Shown: positions 45,251 through 54,653 of the stretch, one piece after another
Position numbering within the stretch: the first letter of the stretch is position 1
Layout of the letters: each line of letters opens with the position of its first letter
Source: Haloimpatiens sp042688525
Lineage (GTDB): Bacteria; Bacillota; Clostridia; Clostridiales; Clostridiaceae
Assembly: GCF_042688525.2 (NCBI RefSeq)
Contig: NZ_JBHWAB010000001.1
Location: forward strand, 3,596,001 to 3,660,000
Direction of reading: 5' to 3'
Length of the DNA: 64,000 bases
Program-made: the position numbers and the translations under genes
The notes under the pieces: generated by a model
What the model was told of the DNA's origin: nothing
Databases searched by the model: none
The model's input: the letters and a program-made list of their open reading frames with translations, nothing else

Positions 45251-46081
45251 TTACTCTTTTCTCATAAAAAATTGCAACTTATCTGCAGTTTCTGATTGAA
45301 CACTTATATTCCTTTTATGATAAGTAACTCCTTGTTTTGCTTGAAGAGCATCTACAATATATCCATTCTCTTTCTTACTATTTTCCCATAACATAAATAT
45401 GTATGAATGACTTGGAACACCTGAAATTCCTACTGTATCTGTAGTAAATACTATGTCTCCTTTTTGCATTTCCTTATAGTTTGTATTCTTTTTCCAACCT
45501 AATTTTTCTAATTCTTTTACTAATGTATCTGTTCTTGAAATATTTTTTGGAACATTTACACCATTAGTTCTTAGTATTGTTACCATCAATTTAATGTTTA
45601 ATCCTGAATATTTACCACCATTAGCTGATAGCGCATTGCTTAATATTTTTTTTCTATCCGCCTCATGACTTAACGAAGTAAATATCTTAGAATTGTATTT
45701 TATTTTAGGTTCTTTTTTATCTTCTTCTTTTCCTTTGTTTGTATCTTTTGAATCTTCCTCAGCATCTACTTTTTGCTCTTGTTTAACAGCTACTTTATTA
45801 GAATCTGATGTTTTTTTTGCATAAGAAATTGATTTTATACCTATAACTAAACATAAAATTAAAATTGAACCAACAATAACTCCCATAATAGTATTATCTC
45901 TTAGTTCTCTTTTTAACTCCATTTCTCTCATTTCTTTTATATATTTCTCTTCTTGTTCATACTTTTCTTTAAACTCTTCACTAGATTGTTCTTTTCCTCT
46001 TGATGCTCTTTTCTTTAATTTATGAATTTTTTGCTCATGAAGCTTGTCTATCATATCAAGTTTATCTCTCTTATTACTCAT
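45251..46081 (-). CDS. Membrane-anchored protein with NlpC/P60-like domain lacking the catalytic Cys
   Basis: 276 residues. A charged coiled-coil N-terminus (1-60), one membrane span (about 65-85, IMGVIVGSILILCLVIGI), a Lys/Glu/Asp linker, then a C-terminal domain with the NlpC/P60-like run LEKLGWKKNTNYKEMQKGDIVFTT and SHSYIFMLWE. Where the family has its Cys nucleophile, this protein reads GLNIKLMVTIL, so it is probably non-catalytic or a different fold. Assignment tentative. Confidence 0.65.
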   Translation of the reverse strand: MSNKRDKLDMIDKLHEQKIHKLKKRASRGKEQSSEEFKEKYEQEEKYIKEMREMELKRELRDNTIMGVIVGSILILCLVIGIKSISYAKKTSDSNKVAVKQEQKVDAEEDSKDTNKGKEEDKKEPKIKYNSKIFTSLSHEADRKKILSNALSANGGKYSGLNIKLMVTILRTNGVNVPKNISRTDTLVKELEKLGWKKNTNYKEMQKGDIVFTTDTVGISGVPSHSYIFMLWENSKKENGYIVDALQAKQGVTYHKRNISVQSETADKLQFFMRKE

Positions 46082-46319
46082 AGTTACACTCCTTTTTTAC
46101 TTACTGCACTTATTATATTATATCACATATTAACTTTCTACTTCTTTAAAAAATTATTAATTTCTACTGGTAACTGTTCTATTTTTAGGTTAATACTTAT
46201 ACTTTTTTGTATAAAAAAATTAACCATATGAACAAAATTATAGCAATTAATTTTCCTATGTCAATTAGTTTTAAGTAAAAATTCAAATAAAATTAATATA
46301 CTACAAAAAAAATTAATAA

Positions 46320-46380
46320 TTCAGCTTTCGCAGGTGAAAACAATCGCTACAGCAAATGATATATTGCTCAGAAACTTTTA
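46320..46380. mobile_element. Truncated MITE end (copy 7)
   Basis: One end, TTCAGCTTTCGCAG, followed by about 47 bases matching the left arm of the 257-bp element (CGCTACAGCAAATGATAT, TTGCTCAGAAAC). It breaks off just before the uraA terminator and has no second end. Confidence 0.7.
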
Positions 46381-46388
46381 ACAAAAAC

Positions 46389-46440
46389 AAAAGCATAAAA
46401 AAAGCCCTTTTATAAATACAGGGACTTTTTTTATGCTTTT
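46389..46440. terminator. Strong bidirectional terminator after uraA
   Basis: AAAAGCATAAAAAAAGCCC pairs with GGGACTTTTTTTATGCTTTT, with one bulge, around a 13-base loop. Confidence 0.85.
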
Positions 46441-46462
46441 AGGGAATTCATCTATATTCAAA

Positions 46463-47737
46463 TTATTTTACTGTATTTCTATCTAATAATGTTAAGACTG
46501 CATTTAATATTACTCCTACAATTGCAGCAAAACTTAAACCTGTAATTTTTACTGTTGCAGTTATTGGAATTCCTATTGTTATTCCTAAATGTTTTTCAAT
46601 TAATCCGCTTCCAAATCCAAGTATTAGTATTGTTAACATTACTATTGTATTTTTAACATTAAATTCAACATTATTATTCTTAATAGTTTTTACTCCTATT
46701 AGTGCTATCATACTAAATAACATCAAGCTTATTCCACCCATTACAGGTACTGGTATACTTTTTAACACAGCTCCAATTTTACTTACAAATCCAAGCATTA
46801 TAGCAAATACAGCTGTTAATCTAAGTATTGCTGGATCATAATTTTTAGTTATTGCAAGAACTCCTGTATTTTCACCATATGTTGTATTAGCAGGTCCCCC
46901 TATAAATGCTGAACAAATAGTTGCAAGTCCATCACCTAAAAGTGTCCTATTTAAACCAGGATCTTCAATGAAATTTTTTCCTACTACTTGACCATTAGTT
47001 GTTATGTCTCCTATATGCTCCATAAAAACTGCAAGTACTACTGGTGCTATTGTTGCTACTGCTGGTACTGAGAATTTTGGTAGTGAGAAATTGGGCAGTG
47101 AAACAATTTTAGCATTCATTATTATATTAGTATCAACTAATCCCATACTAAGTGCAACTACATATCCAATCGTTACTGCTATTAATATTCCAAGTTGTTT
47201 GATAAATCCCTTACATCCAAAATTTATAAACAACGCTACACCTAGTGTTATTGCTGCAACTAATAAGTTGTTTGATGCCATACCATAAGCTGTTGGTATT
47301 AAGTTTAATCCTATTACTATTATCATTGGTCCTACTACTTGAGCTGGAAGATATTTTTCTATTCTTTGCACTCCGATTTTCTTTATTAATAAAGATGCAA
47401 TTACATATATAAGTCCCGCTACTATTATTCCACCTTGAACATAACTTAAATCTCCATGGTACATATTCTTAACTGTAAGTATTACAGGTATAAATGCAAA
47501 AGATGATCCAAGGAAAACAGGTACTTTTCCCTTTGTAGTTAGATGAAATATAAGCGTACCAAGACCAGCTGCTAAAAGTGCTATTGATGGGTCAAAACCA
47601 GTTAATATTGGAACTAATACAGTAGCACCAAACATTGCTATTAAATGTTGAAGTGCTAATATTGCTTTTTTTGAAGAATTAATTATTGATGGTGTTTCTT
47701 TTATTTCTGCTTTTGTTGACATTACGTTTTCTGACAT
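46463..47737 (-). CDS. uraA: Uracil permease (NCS2 family)
   Basis: 424 residues from the ATG at 47737 with AAGGGAG upstream; the longer frame from 47827 would translate the attenuator. About 12-14 membrane segments. NCS2 features: ALQHLIAMFGATVLVP, the family motif with FMEHIGDITTNGQVVG, GDGLATICSAFIGGPANTTYGENTGVLAIT. It imports uracil. The leader contains PyrR-binding loops and an attenuator, so expression falls when UMP is high. Confidence 0.94.
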   Translation of the reverse strand: MSENVMSTKAEIKETPSIINSSKKAILALQHLIAMFGATVLVPILTGFDPSIALLAAGLGTLIFHLTTKGKVPVFLGSSFAFIPVILTVKNMYHGDLSYVQGGIIVAGLIYVIASLLIKKIGVQRIEKYLPAQVVGPMIIVIGLNLIPTAYGMASNNLLVAAITLGVALFINFGCKGFIKQLGILIAVTIGYVVALSMGLVDTNIIMNAKIVSLPNFSLPKFSVPAVATIAPVVLAVFMEHIGDITTNGQVVGKNFIEDPGLNRTLLGDGLATICSAFIGGPANTTYGENTGVLAITKNYDPAILRLTAVFAIMLGFVSKIGAVLKSIPVPVMGGISLMLFSMIALIGVKTIKNNNVEFNVKNTIVMLTILILGFGSGLIEKHLGITIGIPITATVKITGLSFAAIVGVILNAVLTLLDRNTVK

Positions 47738-47754
47738 ATAGATTTCTCCCTTCT

Positions 47755-47770
47755 CAGTCTCTCTGGACTG
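47755..47770 (-). promoter_or_regulatory. PyrR-binding loop 2, at the uraA ribosome site
   Basis: The minus strand reads CAGTCCAGAGAGACTG, the consensus PyrR-binding hairpin, followed directly by AGAAGGGAG, the ribosome site of uraA. Its position suits translational control. Confidence 0.8.
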
Positions 47771-47793
47771 AATTAAAAGTTTATTATTATAAT

Positions 47794-47825
47794 AAAAAGC
47801 CCTCCTGCAACTCTGGCAAGAAGGC
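47794..47825 (-). terminator. Attenuator terminator of uraA
   Basis: The minus strand reads GCCTTCTTGC...GCAGGAGGGC then a T run. The upstream arm CTTGCCAG overlaps sequence that can pair with the PyrR loop 1 region, as expected for a PyrR antiterminator system. Confidence 0.8.
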
Positions 47826-47872
47826 ATAATACTCCTACATACACTTGTACTACTTCTGTATAACTATCTTGC

Positions 47873-47888
47873 CAGTCTCACAGGACTG
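47873..47888 (-). promoter_or_regulatory. PyrR-binding loop 1 of the uraA attenuator
   Basis: The minus strand reads CAGTCCTGTGAGACTG followed by GCAAG, matching the PyrR-binding stem-loop and its 3' extension. It precedes the terminator at 47794-47825. Confidence 0.8.
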
Positions 47889-47948
47889 AATTTAAAGACG
47901 ACTTTTTTCATTTTTAACATTGTATCATATTTTTCTTATGATAACAAG

Positions 47949-48941
47949 CTATTTTTTATTTTCACTGTTTTGATTGATTTTTTTATTATTTGTTTTTATA
48001 TTTTCATCAACTTTTAAATTTTTATTACCATTATTTTTTTCATACTTTTTATTATTTGTTTCTCTTTCATTATCTATTTTTACCTTATTATTTATATTAA
48101 ATTTATTATTTGTATTGTCCGTATCATTTTTATTTACATTATGGATATCTTCAAAATTATTCTTATTATTACTTTTATTTTCTTTGTTATCATTTTTATT
48201 TTTAATATCTATATTACTCTTTTTTATTACTTTATTATTTTGGGATCTTTGTTCTTTAATATTCTTAGCTGCACTATTACTTTGTATGTCTCTTACATTT
48301 TGATTTTTATTTTGTTCTTTTATATTTTTTTTCATATTTTCGTCATTTATTGTATTAAATTTATTTTTAGAATTACTATCACTAATCATTACTTTTAAAC
48401 TATTTTCTTTAATATATTCTTTAAAACTTGATAAATCAATTTGATTTTCTCCATTATTATCTATAGTTATATCTATAATTTTTCCGTCTTGTATATATTT
48501 ATCATTTATGAAATTTTCTTTTTTAGCTTCCTCAACAATTAAATTCAACCCATCTTGTAATGATTTATTGTTTATTGATAATAATTTTATTATTTTTTCT
48601 CCATCCTTATTTAGTGGTTGTATTTTTATTATTTTATTCCACCTATTAATTCCTAACTTTACTGAAGGATTTATATTTACTGAAACGTATGCAATAACAG
48701 TATAATAATTTCTAGCCAATACACTCATAAAAATCATAACTAATATACAAGCAGCAATAACTGGTTTAAAGAAAAAACTTGTGTTATTACAAATTTCTCC
48801 CCTATACTCTTTTCCTATATTTAATTTTATTCCTTTTGTTTTTACTTTTACAAATTGCCCACTATCTGTCATAATAACTGCTTTACTTTTACCTACTTCC
48901 ATCACTATCCCTTTAACATCTTTATTTTTCACTATTCTCAC
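47949..48941 (-). CDS. rsgI: RsgI-type anti-sigma-I factor
   Basis: 330 residues. The N-terminal 50 residues (VKGIVMEVGKSKAVIMTDSGQFVKVK) are the RsgI anti-sigma domain. One membrane span follows (about 57-77), then the conserved outer RsgI domain (VAYVSVNINPSVKLGINRWNKIIKIQPLN) and a long low-complexity Asn/Lys tail (about 190-330). The gene overlaps the end of sigI by 20 bp, so translation is coupled. It should hold SigI at the membrane until an envelope or extracellular signal arrives. Confidence 0.9.
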   Translation of the reverse strand: MRIVKNKDVKGIVMEVGKSKAVIMTDSGQFVKVKTKGIKLNIGKEYRGEICNNTSFFFKPVIAACILVMIFMSVLARNYYTVIAYVSVNINPSVKLGINRWNKIIKIQPLNKDGEKIIKLLSINNKSLQDGLNLIVEEAKKENFINDKYIQDGKIIDITIDNNGENQIDLSSFKEYIKENSLKVMISDSNSKNKFNTINDENMKKNIKEQNKNQNVRDIQSNSAAKNIKEQRSQNNKVIKKSNIDIKNKNDNKENKSNNKNNFEDIHNVNKNDTDNTNNKFNINNKVKIDNERETNNKKYEKNNGNKNLKVDENIKTNNKKINQNSENKK

Positions 48942-49644
48942 CTACCTTTATACTTAAATATGATCTTATATACATATACTCAGAACTATTTAATATAATA
49001 ATTAAAGCTATAATATATTTGCGCCATTTTTCTATAAATTTTCGTTTTTCATTAGTAAATATAACTATTCGTTTAACAGGTAGTTTCCTTTTATCTTTTA
49101 CATATTTCATAATGATTTCATTTTTTAAACATTGGATAGTTAAATTTAATAATTTTTCTCTCGTATCTTTATGTTTAGGTGAATTTTCTACAAGTGTTGA
49201 AAAATTAATCTTATATTTTAATAATTCTTTGGAAAACAAAGCTATTTCCTCAGACCTTTTCTCATTATCAAAATTTATATCAAATTCTTTCATAGAATTT
49301 TTATAATCTATGTAATTTATATTTTGGTCTGTATTATTATAAACCAAATATGGAGTATTCTTAGATTTTCTAAAAAAATCTATGAGTGAATTTTTCATTA
49401 ACACTTTAGCATACATAAAAAAATTTCCTTTATCAGCATTATATGTGCTACATGCTTTATTAAAAGCAATTAATCCTATACTTAACTCATCATCATTATT
49501 CCAATTTAATTTTCTGTTACATATCTGACAACAAAAATCATAAATAAATTTTTTATTATCTTCTATAAATTTATCTCTTTCATTAATATTTTTTATATCG
49601 CTAGTTTTTTCACTATGACTTTTGCTGAAAAAGTTTAAATTCAT
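48922..49644 (-). CDS. sigI: RNA polymerase sigma factor SigI
   Basis: 240 residues. Region 2 is seen in LSIGLIAFNKACSTYNADKGNFFMYAKVLMKNSLIDFFRK. The C-terminus shows the SigI-type region 4-like sequence LPVKRIVIFTNEKRKFIEKWRKYIIALIIILNS. GGAGG precedes the ATG. Upstream lies an ACCC/CGTA promoter of SigI type, indicating autoregulation. Confidence 0.9.
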   Translation of the reverse strand: MNLNFFSKSHSEKTSDIKNINERDKFIEDNKKFIYDFCCQICNRKLNWNNDDELSIGLIAFNKACSTYNADKGNFFMYAKVLMKNSLIDFFRKSKNTPYLVYNNTDQNINYIDYKNSMKEFDINFDNEKRSEEIALFSKELLKYKINFSTLVENSPKHKDTREKLLNLTIQCLKNEIIMKYVKDKRKLPVKRIVIFTNEKRKFIEKWRKYIIALIIILNSSEYMYIRSYLSIKVGENSEK

Positions 49645-49674
49645 TAATGCACCTCCGTATTTCTATTATTATAA

Positions 49675-49703
49675 TACGTAATTTGTTAAATATTTAAAAG
49701 GGT
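49675..49703 (-). promoter_or_regulatory. SigI-type promoter for sigI-rsgI
   Basis: The minus strand reads ACCCTTTTAAA, then 14 more bases, then CGTA. This resembles the -35 (ACCCCC/ACCC) and -10 (CGWA) elements known for SigI. It lies about 30 bp before the sigI start codon. Confidence 0.6.
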
Positions 49704-49763
49704 ACTTTTAAATAAACGTATATATAATAATATTTTTCGAAAGTTTACACTATTTTTTAAAGT

Positions 49764-49791
49764 ACCCCCTTAAAAATTTTCTTATATCGTA
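49764..49791 (+). promoter_or_regulatory. SigI-type promoter for the DUF5667 gene
   Basis: ACCCCCTTAAA then 13 bases then CGTA, mirrored against the sigI promoter on the other strand (spacings 20 and 21 from ACCC to CGTA). It drives the secreted protein at 49886. Confidence 0.6.
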
Positions 49792-49885
49792 TATATAAGT
49801 GAACAAAGTAATAACTATTAAAACACTGGTAACTGTTTTAAGTTTAATTGAATTTCAAGAAATATTTATAAGGAGGTTTATATTT

Positions 49886-51052
49886 ATGAAAAAAATTAGT
49901 ATATTTATTGGTTCTATACTTATTGCAACAAATTTATCTTTTACAGCTTTAGCTGAAGAAAATAGCATTTCATTAAAAGATGCAGCTGGTATAACCCCTG
50001 ATAGTATTTTATATCCAATAGATACCGCTATAGATAGTTTGAAATTATCATTTACTTTTTCAAATACTAAAAAAGTTAAAGTTCTTTCTGATATAGCTAA
50101 AGAAAGACTTGGAGAAAGTGAACAAATGGCTGAAGAAGGAAAAACTAAATTAGCTCAACAAGCATTAGAAGAATATAATAATTACATTAATGATTCAGTT
50201 GATAAACTTACTGAACTTATGGAAGAAAATTATGAAGACATCAAAGAAGAAAATACTTCCCAAAACATTAATTCTGATGATTTAAAAAATAATGATGAAA
50301 CAATAGATAAGGAATTAGAAGAATTACAAGAAGAAATACAAGATACACAAAATACTACTGGAGAAGTATTAGGCTCCATTAAAGAAGACCTTGAAGATAA
50401 TGTTGACTCAAAAGAAGTCTTAGAAAAAGTTATAGAAATGCAAAAAGCTAAAAAAGAAGCTGTAACTGCTATGGTTGAAAAACGTCATGAATTAAATACT
50501 GCTAGGAAAAATTTAAATATAGCAAAACGTGAACTTAAGAAAATACAAAAATCTGGTACTGAAGAAGCATTAAAAAAAGCTCAAGAACTTTTAGACGAAC
50601 AACTAACAATATTTACTCAAGCTAAAGAAGAATTTAAAGCTGCTTTCGAAACAAAGAAAGAGGTAATGAAAGGCGGCATAAAACAAAACAACTCACTAGA
50701 ACCTAAAAAAATAGAAAAAGATATAAAAGAAGAACCTAAATTTACAGTTAATGAAAAAACTGAAAGTGATAATGAATTAAAAATTAATACTAAAAATGAT
50801 TCAATTTCTAATAAAAAATCAGAGACTGAAGAAAACTTGATAGATACTAAAAATAAATTAAAAGAAGTTAACCATAAAAATGAAAAAACTGAACAAAAAA
50901 AACAAAACATTATAAATAAATCTGAAGAAGCTAAACAAAAAATTAAAAAAAATGAGAAGAATAAAAAAATAAATGAACAAAAAAATGAAAACACAAAGAA
51001 TAAAATTAAAGAAAATACTATTAAAAAAAAGACTGGTAATAATAAAAAATAA
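49886..51052 (+). CDS. Secreted DUF5667 protein
   Basis: 388 residues from the ATG at 49886 with AAGGAGG 10 bases upstream. A signal peptide (KKISIFIGSILIATNLSFTALA, cleavage after ALA) is followed by the DUF5667 box GITPDSILYPIDTAIDSLKLSF and KERLGESEQMAEEGKTKLAQQALEEY. The second half is coiled-coil and Lys/Glu/Asn low-complexity. Likely cell-surface associated. Divergent from sigI with a SigI-like promoter, so it may be part of the SigI envelope response. Confidence 0.85.
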   Translation: MKKISIFIGSILIATNLSFTALAEENSISLKDAAGITPDSILYPIDTAIDSLKLSFTFSNTKKVKVLSDIAKERLGESEQMAEEGKTKLAQQALEEYNNYINDSVDKLTELMEENYEDIKEENTSQNINSDDLKNNDETIDKELEELQEEIQDTQNTTGEVLGSIKEDLEDNVDSKEVLEKVIEMQKAKKEAVTAMVEKRHELNTARKNLNIAKRELKKIQKSGTEEALKKAQELLDEQLTIFTQAKEEFKAAFETKKEVMKGGIKQNNSLEPKKIEKDIKEEPKFTVNEKTESDNELKINTKNDSISNKKSETEENLIDTKNKLKEVNHKNEKTEQKKQNIINKSEEAKQKIKKNEKNKKINEQKNENTKNKIKENTIKKKTGNNKK

Positions 51053-51056
51053 AATT

Positions 51057-51103
51057 AGAGAACATACATAGATTTGATTTACACAAATCTATGTATGTTC
51101 TCT
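51057..51103. terminator. Bidirectional terminator with 19-bp perfect stem
   Basis: AGAGAACATACATAGATTT pairs perfectly with AAATCTATGTATGTTCTCT around a 9-base loop. It separates two convergent genes. Confidence 0.85.
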
Positions 51104-51150
51104 AAACTTATTTACAAACCCTATGTATCACAAATATTTCTCTAATTTTT

Positions 51151-53469
51151 TTATTTTTCAAATCCTTTTTTTAGTAACTTTTCTGCTTCTTCAATATAAA
51201 GAGGTTTACTAAAAAAATAACCTTGCACTTTATCACAATTTTTCTCTTGTAAAATCTTTAATTGTTCTTCTGTTTCTACTCCCTCTGCAACAACATCTAA
51301 ATGCATTTTATGTGCTAATATTACAATACCTTCTATTATGTTACCTTCTACTGAATTTTCATAAATATTATCAATAAAAGACTTATCAATTTTTAAAGTA
51401 TTTATTGGTATCTTCCTCAAATAATTTAAAGAAGAATATCCTGTACCAAAATCGTCCATAGCAACATCCATTCCTAATTTTATAAGTCTTTCTAATTTTT
51501 TTACATTCTCTTCTATATTCTGCATCAATACACTTTCTGTAATTTCTAATTGAATAAATTTAGGATCAATGTCAGTTTCTTTTATTATCTTATTAATTGT
51601 ATTTAAAAAATTATCTTGCTGAAGTTGAATAGATGATATATTAACAGAAATATACTTGTAATCATATCCTTCATCTTTCCATTTTTTATTTTGCTCACAT
51701 ACTTTTTTAAATACCCACTCACCAATATCAACTATAAGTCCAGTTTCTTCTGCCAATGGAATAAATTCATTGGGTGGTATAAAACCTTTCTCCGAATGTT
51801 TCCATCTTAATAATGCTTCAAACCCTAAAATTTTTCTTGTTTCCGTTTCAATTTGAGGTTGATATTGAATTATAAATTCATTATTTTTTAATGCATTTGT
51901 TAAATCATTTTCTTTTTGAGTTTTTTGCAATATTTCAATATACATATTTCTATTAAAAAACTCATATTTATTTTTTCCTAATGCCTTAGCTTTGTACATG
52001 GCAGTATCTGCATTTTTTAGAATTTCATTTACACTAATTCCATCTTTAGGATATGTGGTTATTCCAATACTTGCTGTTATATAAAAAAGAGTATTCTTTA
52101 TTATCCAATGTTTCTTAAACACTTCATTTATAATGTTTTTTATAAAATTTTCAGCATCTCTATAATTATAAATATTTCTATGAAGTATTAAAAATTCATC
52201 TCCTCCAAATCTACAAATTTCAATATCATCACTTATAAACTCTTTCAATTTTTCAGATACATTCTTTAGTAATTCATCTCCTGCTTCATGCCCTAAAGTA
52301 TCATTTATTTTTTTGAAATTATCCAAATCAATAAAAAATATAGTTCCTTGTTTACATTTTACTAATTCTTCTGTCAGCATATTTATAAAAATTTTTCTAC
52401 TTAAAAGACCTGTTAATGTATCATAATGAGCAATTTTTATTATAGCTTCTTCCCATTTTTTTTGTTCATGTATATTTATATAAGCTCCTACCATACGAAC
52501 CGGTTCATTGTTTTGGTCATATATAATTATAGCTTTATCTCTTATCCATAAATATGAATCATCTTTATTCAATAGTCGATATTCTACATTGAAAGTATCT
52601 ATTTCTGACTTCAAATATTTATTTAACGCATTAATGACTCTGTTCCTATCTTCTAAATGAATGCTTTTCTCCCACGTTTCATAATTACAATTCTTATTAC
52701 TTGTAATTCCTAACATTTTTTTAGCTTTTGGTGAATAATATAATTCATCTTTATTTATATTTAAATCATAAATTCCATCATCTGTAGCATCAAGTACAAG
52801 TCTATATCTTTCTTCACTTATTTTTAATAACCTTTGACTATTGTGAAGTTCATCATACTGTACTCTCAATTCTTCTTCTGAAGCATAAAGTTGTTCATAT
52901 ACAGCAGCTAGTTCTTCAAGATTATTGTTAGCTTTCTGTTTTTCTTCTAAATACTTTATTTTTTCATATCCTAACTGAGCACTAAATTTCGCAAGTTGAA
53001 CCAAAACACTTATACATTTTTCAAGTTTTTCTTTTGAAATTACAGGGATTTTCATAATTGCCTTTAAATATTCTCTTTGATTAAATCCAATTTCTTGTGC
53101 TTGTTTTTTAAATTTCATTATATCTGGTTCTTCTAAAAAAAATTGCCCCATCTTTATATTAGCCATATGACAACCATTTATCATTATAGGCATAGCAACA
53201 TCAATAAGTCCGTTTTTACATTTTGAAACGACATATAACTTATTATCTCTTATTCTGTTTATAATATTTTTATTACTTTCAATGCATCTCTTCTTTGTAA
53301 TATTGCTCTTTCTATGAAATTTATTACATACCTCACTCCATCCGATTCTAAATAAAATATTACCATTCACATCATTGAGCGCCATAGAAATTCCCATTAT
53401 GCTATAAAGGCTTTCAAACACTTCTTTTAACTCATTTATATCTACAAGTTGTGAAAATTCATATTTCAT
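51151..53469 (-). CDS. PocR-PAS-GGDEF-EAL cyclic-di-GMP protein
   Basis: 772 residues from the ATG at 53469 (GGAGGTG upstream). Domain order: a PocR ligand-sensing domain (about 5-170; SEVCNKFHRKS, the conserved CxxxH pattern), a coiled coil (about 180-215), PAS/PAC (about 220-345; WIRDKAIIIYDQNNEPVRMVGAYI), GGDEF (about 350-510; active-site motif GGDEF intact), and EAL (about 525-765; EALLRW intact, with DDFGTGYSSL). It can in principle both make and degrade cyclic di-GMP. The ligand of PocR (propanediol- or hydrocarbon-like in other systems) is unknown. No membrane span, so it is cytoplasmic. Confidence 0.95.
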   Translation of the reverse strand: MKYEFSQLVDINELKEVFESLYSIMGISMALNDVNGNILFRIGWSEVCNKFHRKSNITKKRCIESNKNIINRIRDNKLYVVSKCKNGLIDVAMPIMINGCHMANIKMGQFFLEEPDIMKFKKQAQEIGFNQREYLKAIMKIPVISKEKLEKCISVLVQLAKFSAQLGYEKIKYLEEKQKANNNLEELAAVYEQLYASEEELRVQYDELHNSQRLLKISEERYRLVLDATDDGIYDLNINKDELYYSPKAKKMLGITSNKNCNYETWEKSIHLEDRNRVINALNKYLKSEIDTFNVEYRLLNKDDSYLWIRDKAIIIYDQNNEPVRMVGAYINIHEQKKWEEAIIKIAHYDTLTGLLSRKIFINMLTEELVKCKQGTIFFIDLDNFKKINDTLGHEAGDELLKNVSEKLKEFISDDIEICRFGGDEFLILHRNIYNYRDAENFIKNIINEVFKKHWIIKNTLFYITASIGITTYPKDGISVNEILKNADTAMYKAKALGKNKYEFFNRNMYIEILQKTQKENDLTNALKNNEFIIQYQPQIETETRKILGFEALLRWKHSEKGFIPPNEFIPLAEETGLIVDIGEWVFKKVCEQNKKWKDEGYDYKYISVNISSIQLQQDNFLNTINKIIKETDIDPKFIQLEITESVLMQNIEENVKKLERLIKLGMDVAMDDFGTGYSSLNYLRKIPINTLKIDKSFIDNIYENSVEGNIIEGIVILAHKMHLDVVAEGVETEEQLKILQEKNCDKVQGYFFSKPLYIEEAEKLLKKGFEK

Positions 53470-53981
53470 GATTTCACCTCCATCCATGGTTATCATCTAA
53501 AATTTTCTAAACAACTATACATTCCTTTGTTTATAATTAATTTTTAAATTTTCTTTTTATTCATAATAAACTTAACTATTAATATTTAAATTATATCACA
53601 TAATATACTAAAAAATCATCTATATTTACGCATTCTTACATCGGTTAAAGCACTGCACTGTCTATTTCATATCGTTTCCGTCATATTTTGTCGTTTTATG
53701 TCATGATAGTTATTATATTTTCACAAATTCATCACAACTAAAACATATTTTAATCAAAATTTTTGATTATTATATTTGTAATAAAAGATTTTTAATATCA
53801 CTATGTGAAATTGTACATCTTCTATAATCTAGATATAGGCAACACTATTTTGAAAAATGTTCCATACACTTTTAAAAATACCATAATCTATAAGTGTAAA
53901 TTTATTTAAAAAACGTATATACTATACATATATATGTTAAAGTTGAATTAATAAATATTTTATAATTATAGGTGATATACT
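53470..53981. other. Intergenic region, divergent genes
   Basis: 512 bp between the cyclic-di-GMP gene and the response regulator gene. It must carry both promoters. I see AT-rich sequence with scattered short inverted repeats but no riboswitch, repeat family member or small gene with a ribosome site. Confidence 0.5.
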
Positions 53982-54653
53982 ATGAAAGGAAAAATACTCA
54001 TTGTTGAAGATGAAAAAAAATTAGCTGATGTAATGGCATTGTATTTAAGAAAAGAAAATTACAATGTAACTTGTGTATATGATGGAGAAGCTGGCGAAAC
54101 AGCTATATTAAATTATGATTACAACCTAATAATATTAGATATTATGATGCCAAAAAAAGATGGTTGGTCATTACTTCGTAAAATTAAAGCTGAAAAAAAT
54201 ACTCCTGTCATATTAACAACTGCTAGAGGAGAAGAAGAAGATAGAATTTTTGGGCTTGAGTTAGGTGCAGATGACTATATGGTTAAACCTCTTAGTATGA
54301 GAGAATTAGTTCTTAGAGTAAATCTTAGAATAAAAAATAGAATGTCCTCAAATAACAATGCTAATTTCAGCTTTGAAACAATGAACATAAATGAAATAAA
54401 TAGAGAAGTATTTGAAGATAATATTATAATACCTCTAACTCCAAAGGAATTTGACCTCTTATTATTCTTATGCAAAAATCCAAATCAAGTTTTTAGTAGA
54501 GACCATCTTTTAAATAAAGTCTGGGAATATGATTACACAGGTGATACTAGGACTGTAGATACTCATATAAAAAAACTACGAGAAAAAATAAACTTCTGTA
54601 ATAAACACATAAAAACTGTTTGGGGAGTAGGATATAAATGTTCAATAGAATAA
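53982..54653 (+). CDS. OmpR/PhoB-family response regulator
   Basis: 223 residues. Receiver with IVEDEKK, the phospho-acceptor Asp in LIILDIMMPK and Lys in DYMVKPL; winged helix LTPKEFDLLLFLC and TRTVDTHIKKLREKI. Its end overlaps the kinase start by 16 bp, so they are a coupled pair. AGGTGAT precedes the ATG. The signal is unknown. Confidence 0.94.
   Translation: MKGKILIVEDEKKLADVMALYLRKENYNVTCVYDGEAGETAILNYDYNLIILDIMMPKKDGWSLLRKIKAEKNTPVILTTARGEEEDRIFGLELGADDYMVKPLSMRELVLRVNLRIKNRMSSNNNANFSFETMNINEINREVFEDNIIIPLTPKEFDLLLFLCKNPNQVFSRDHLLNKVWEYDYTGDTRTVDTHIKKLREKINFCNKHIKTVWGVGYKCSIE

Noticed and set aside
47974..48398. Plus-strand hydrophobic frames opposite rsgI
   Set aside because: They are the complement of the Asn/Lys low-complexity tail of RsgI; no ribosome site and no family features.
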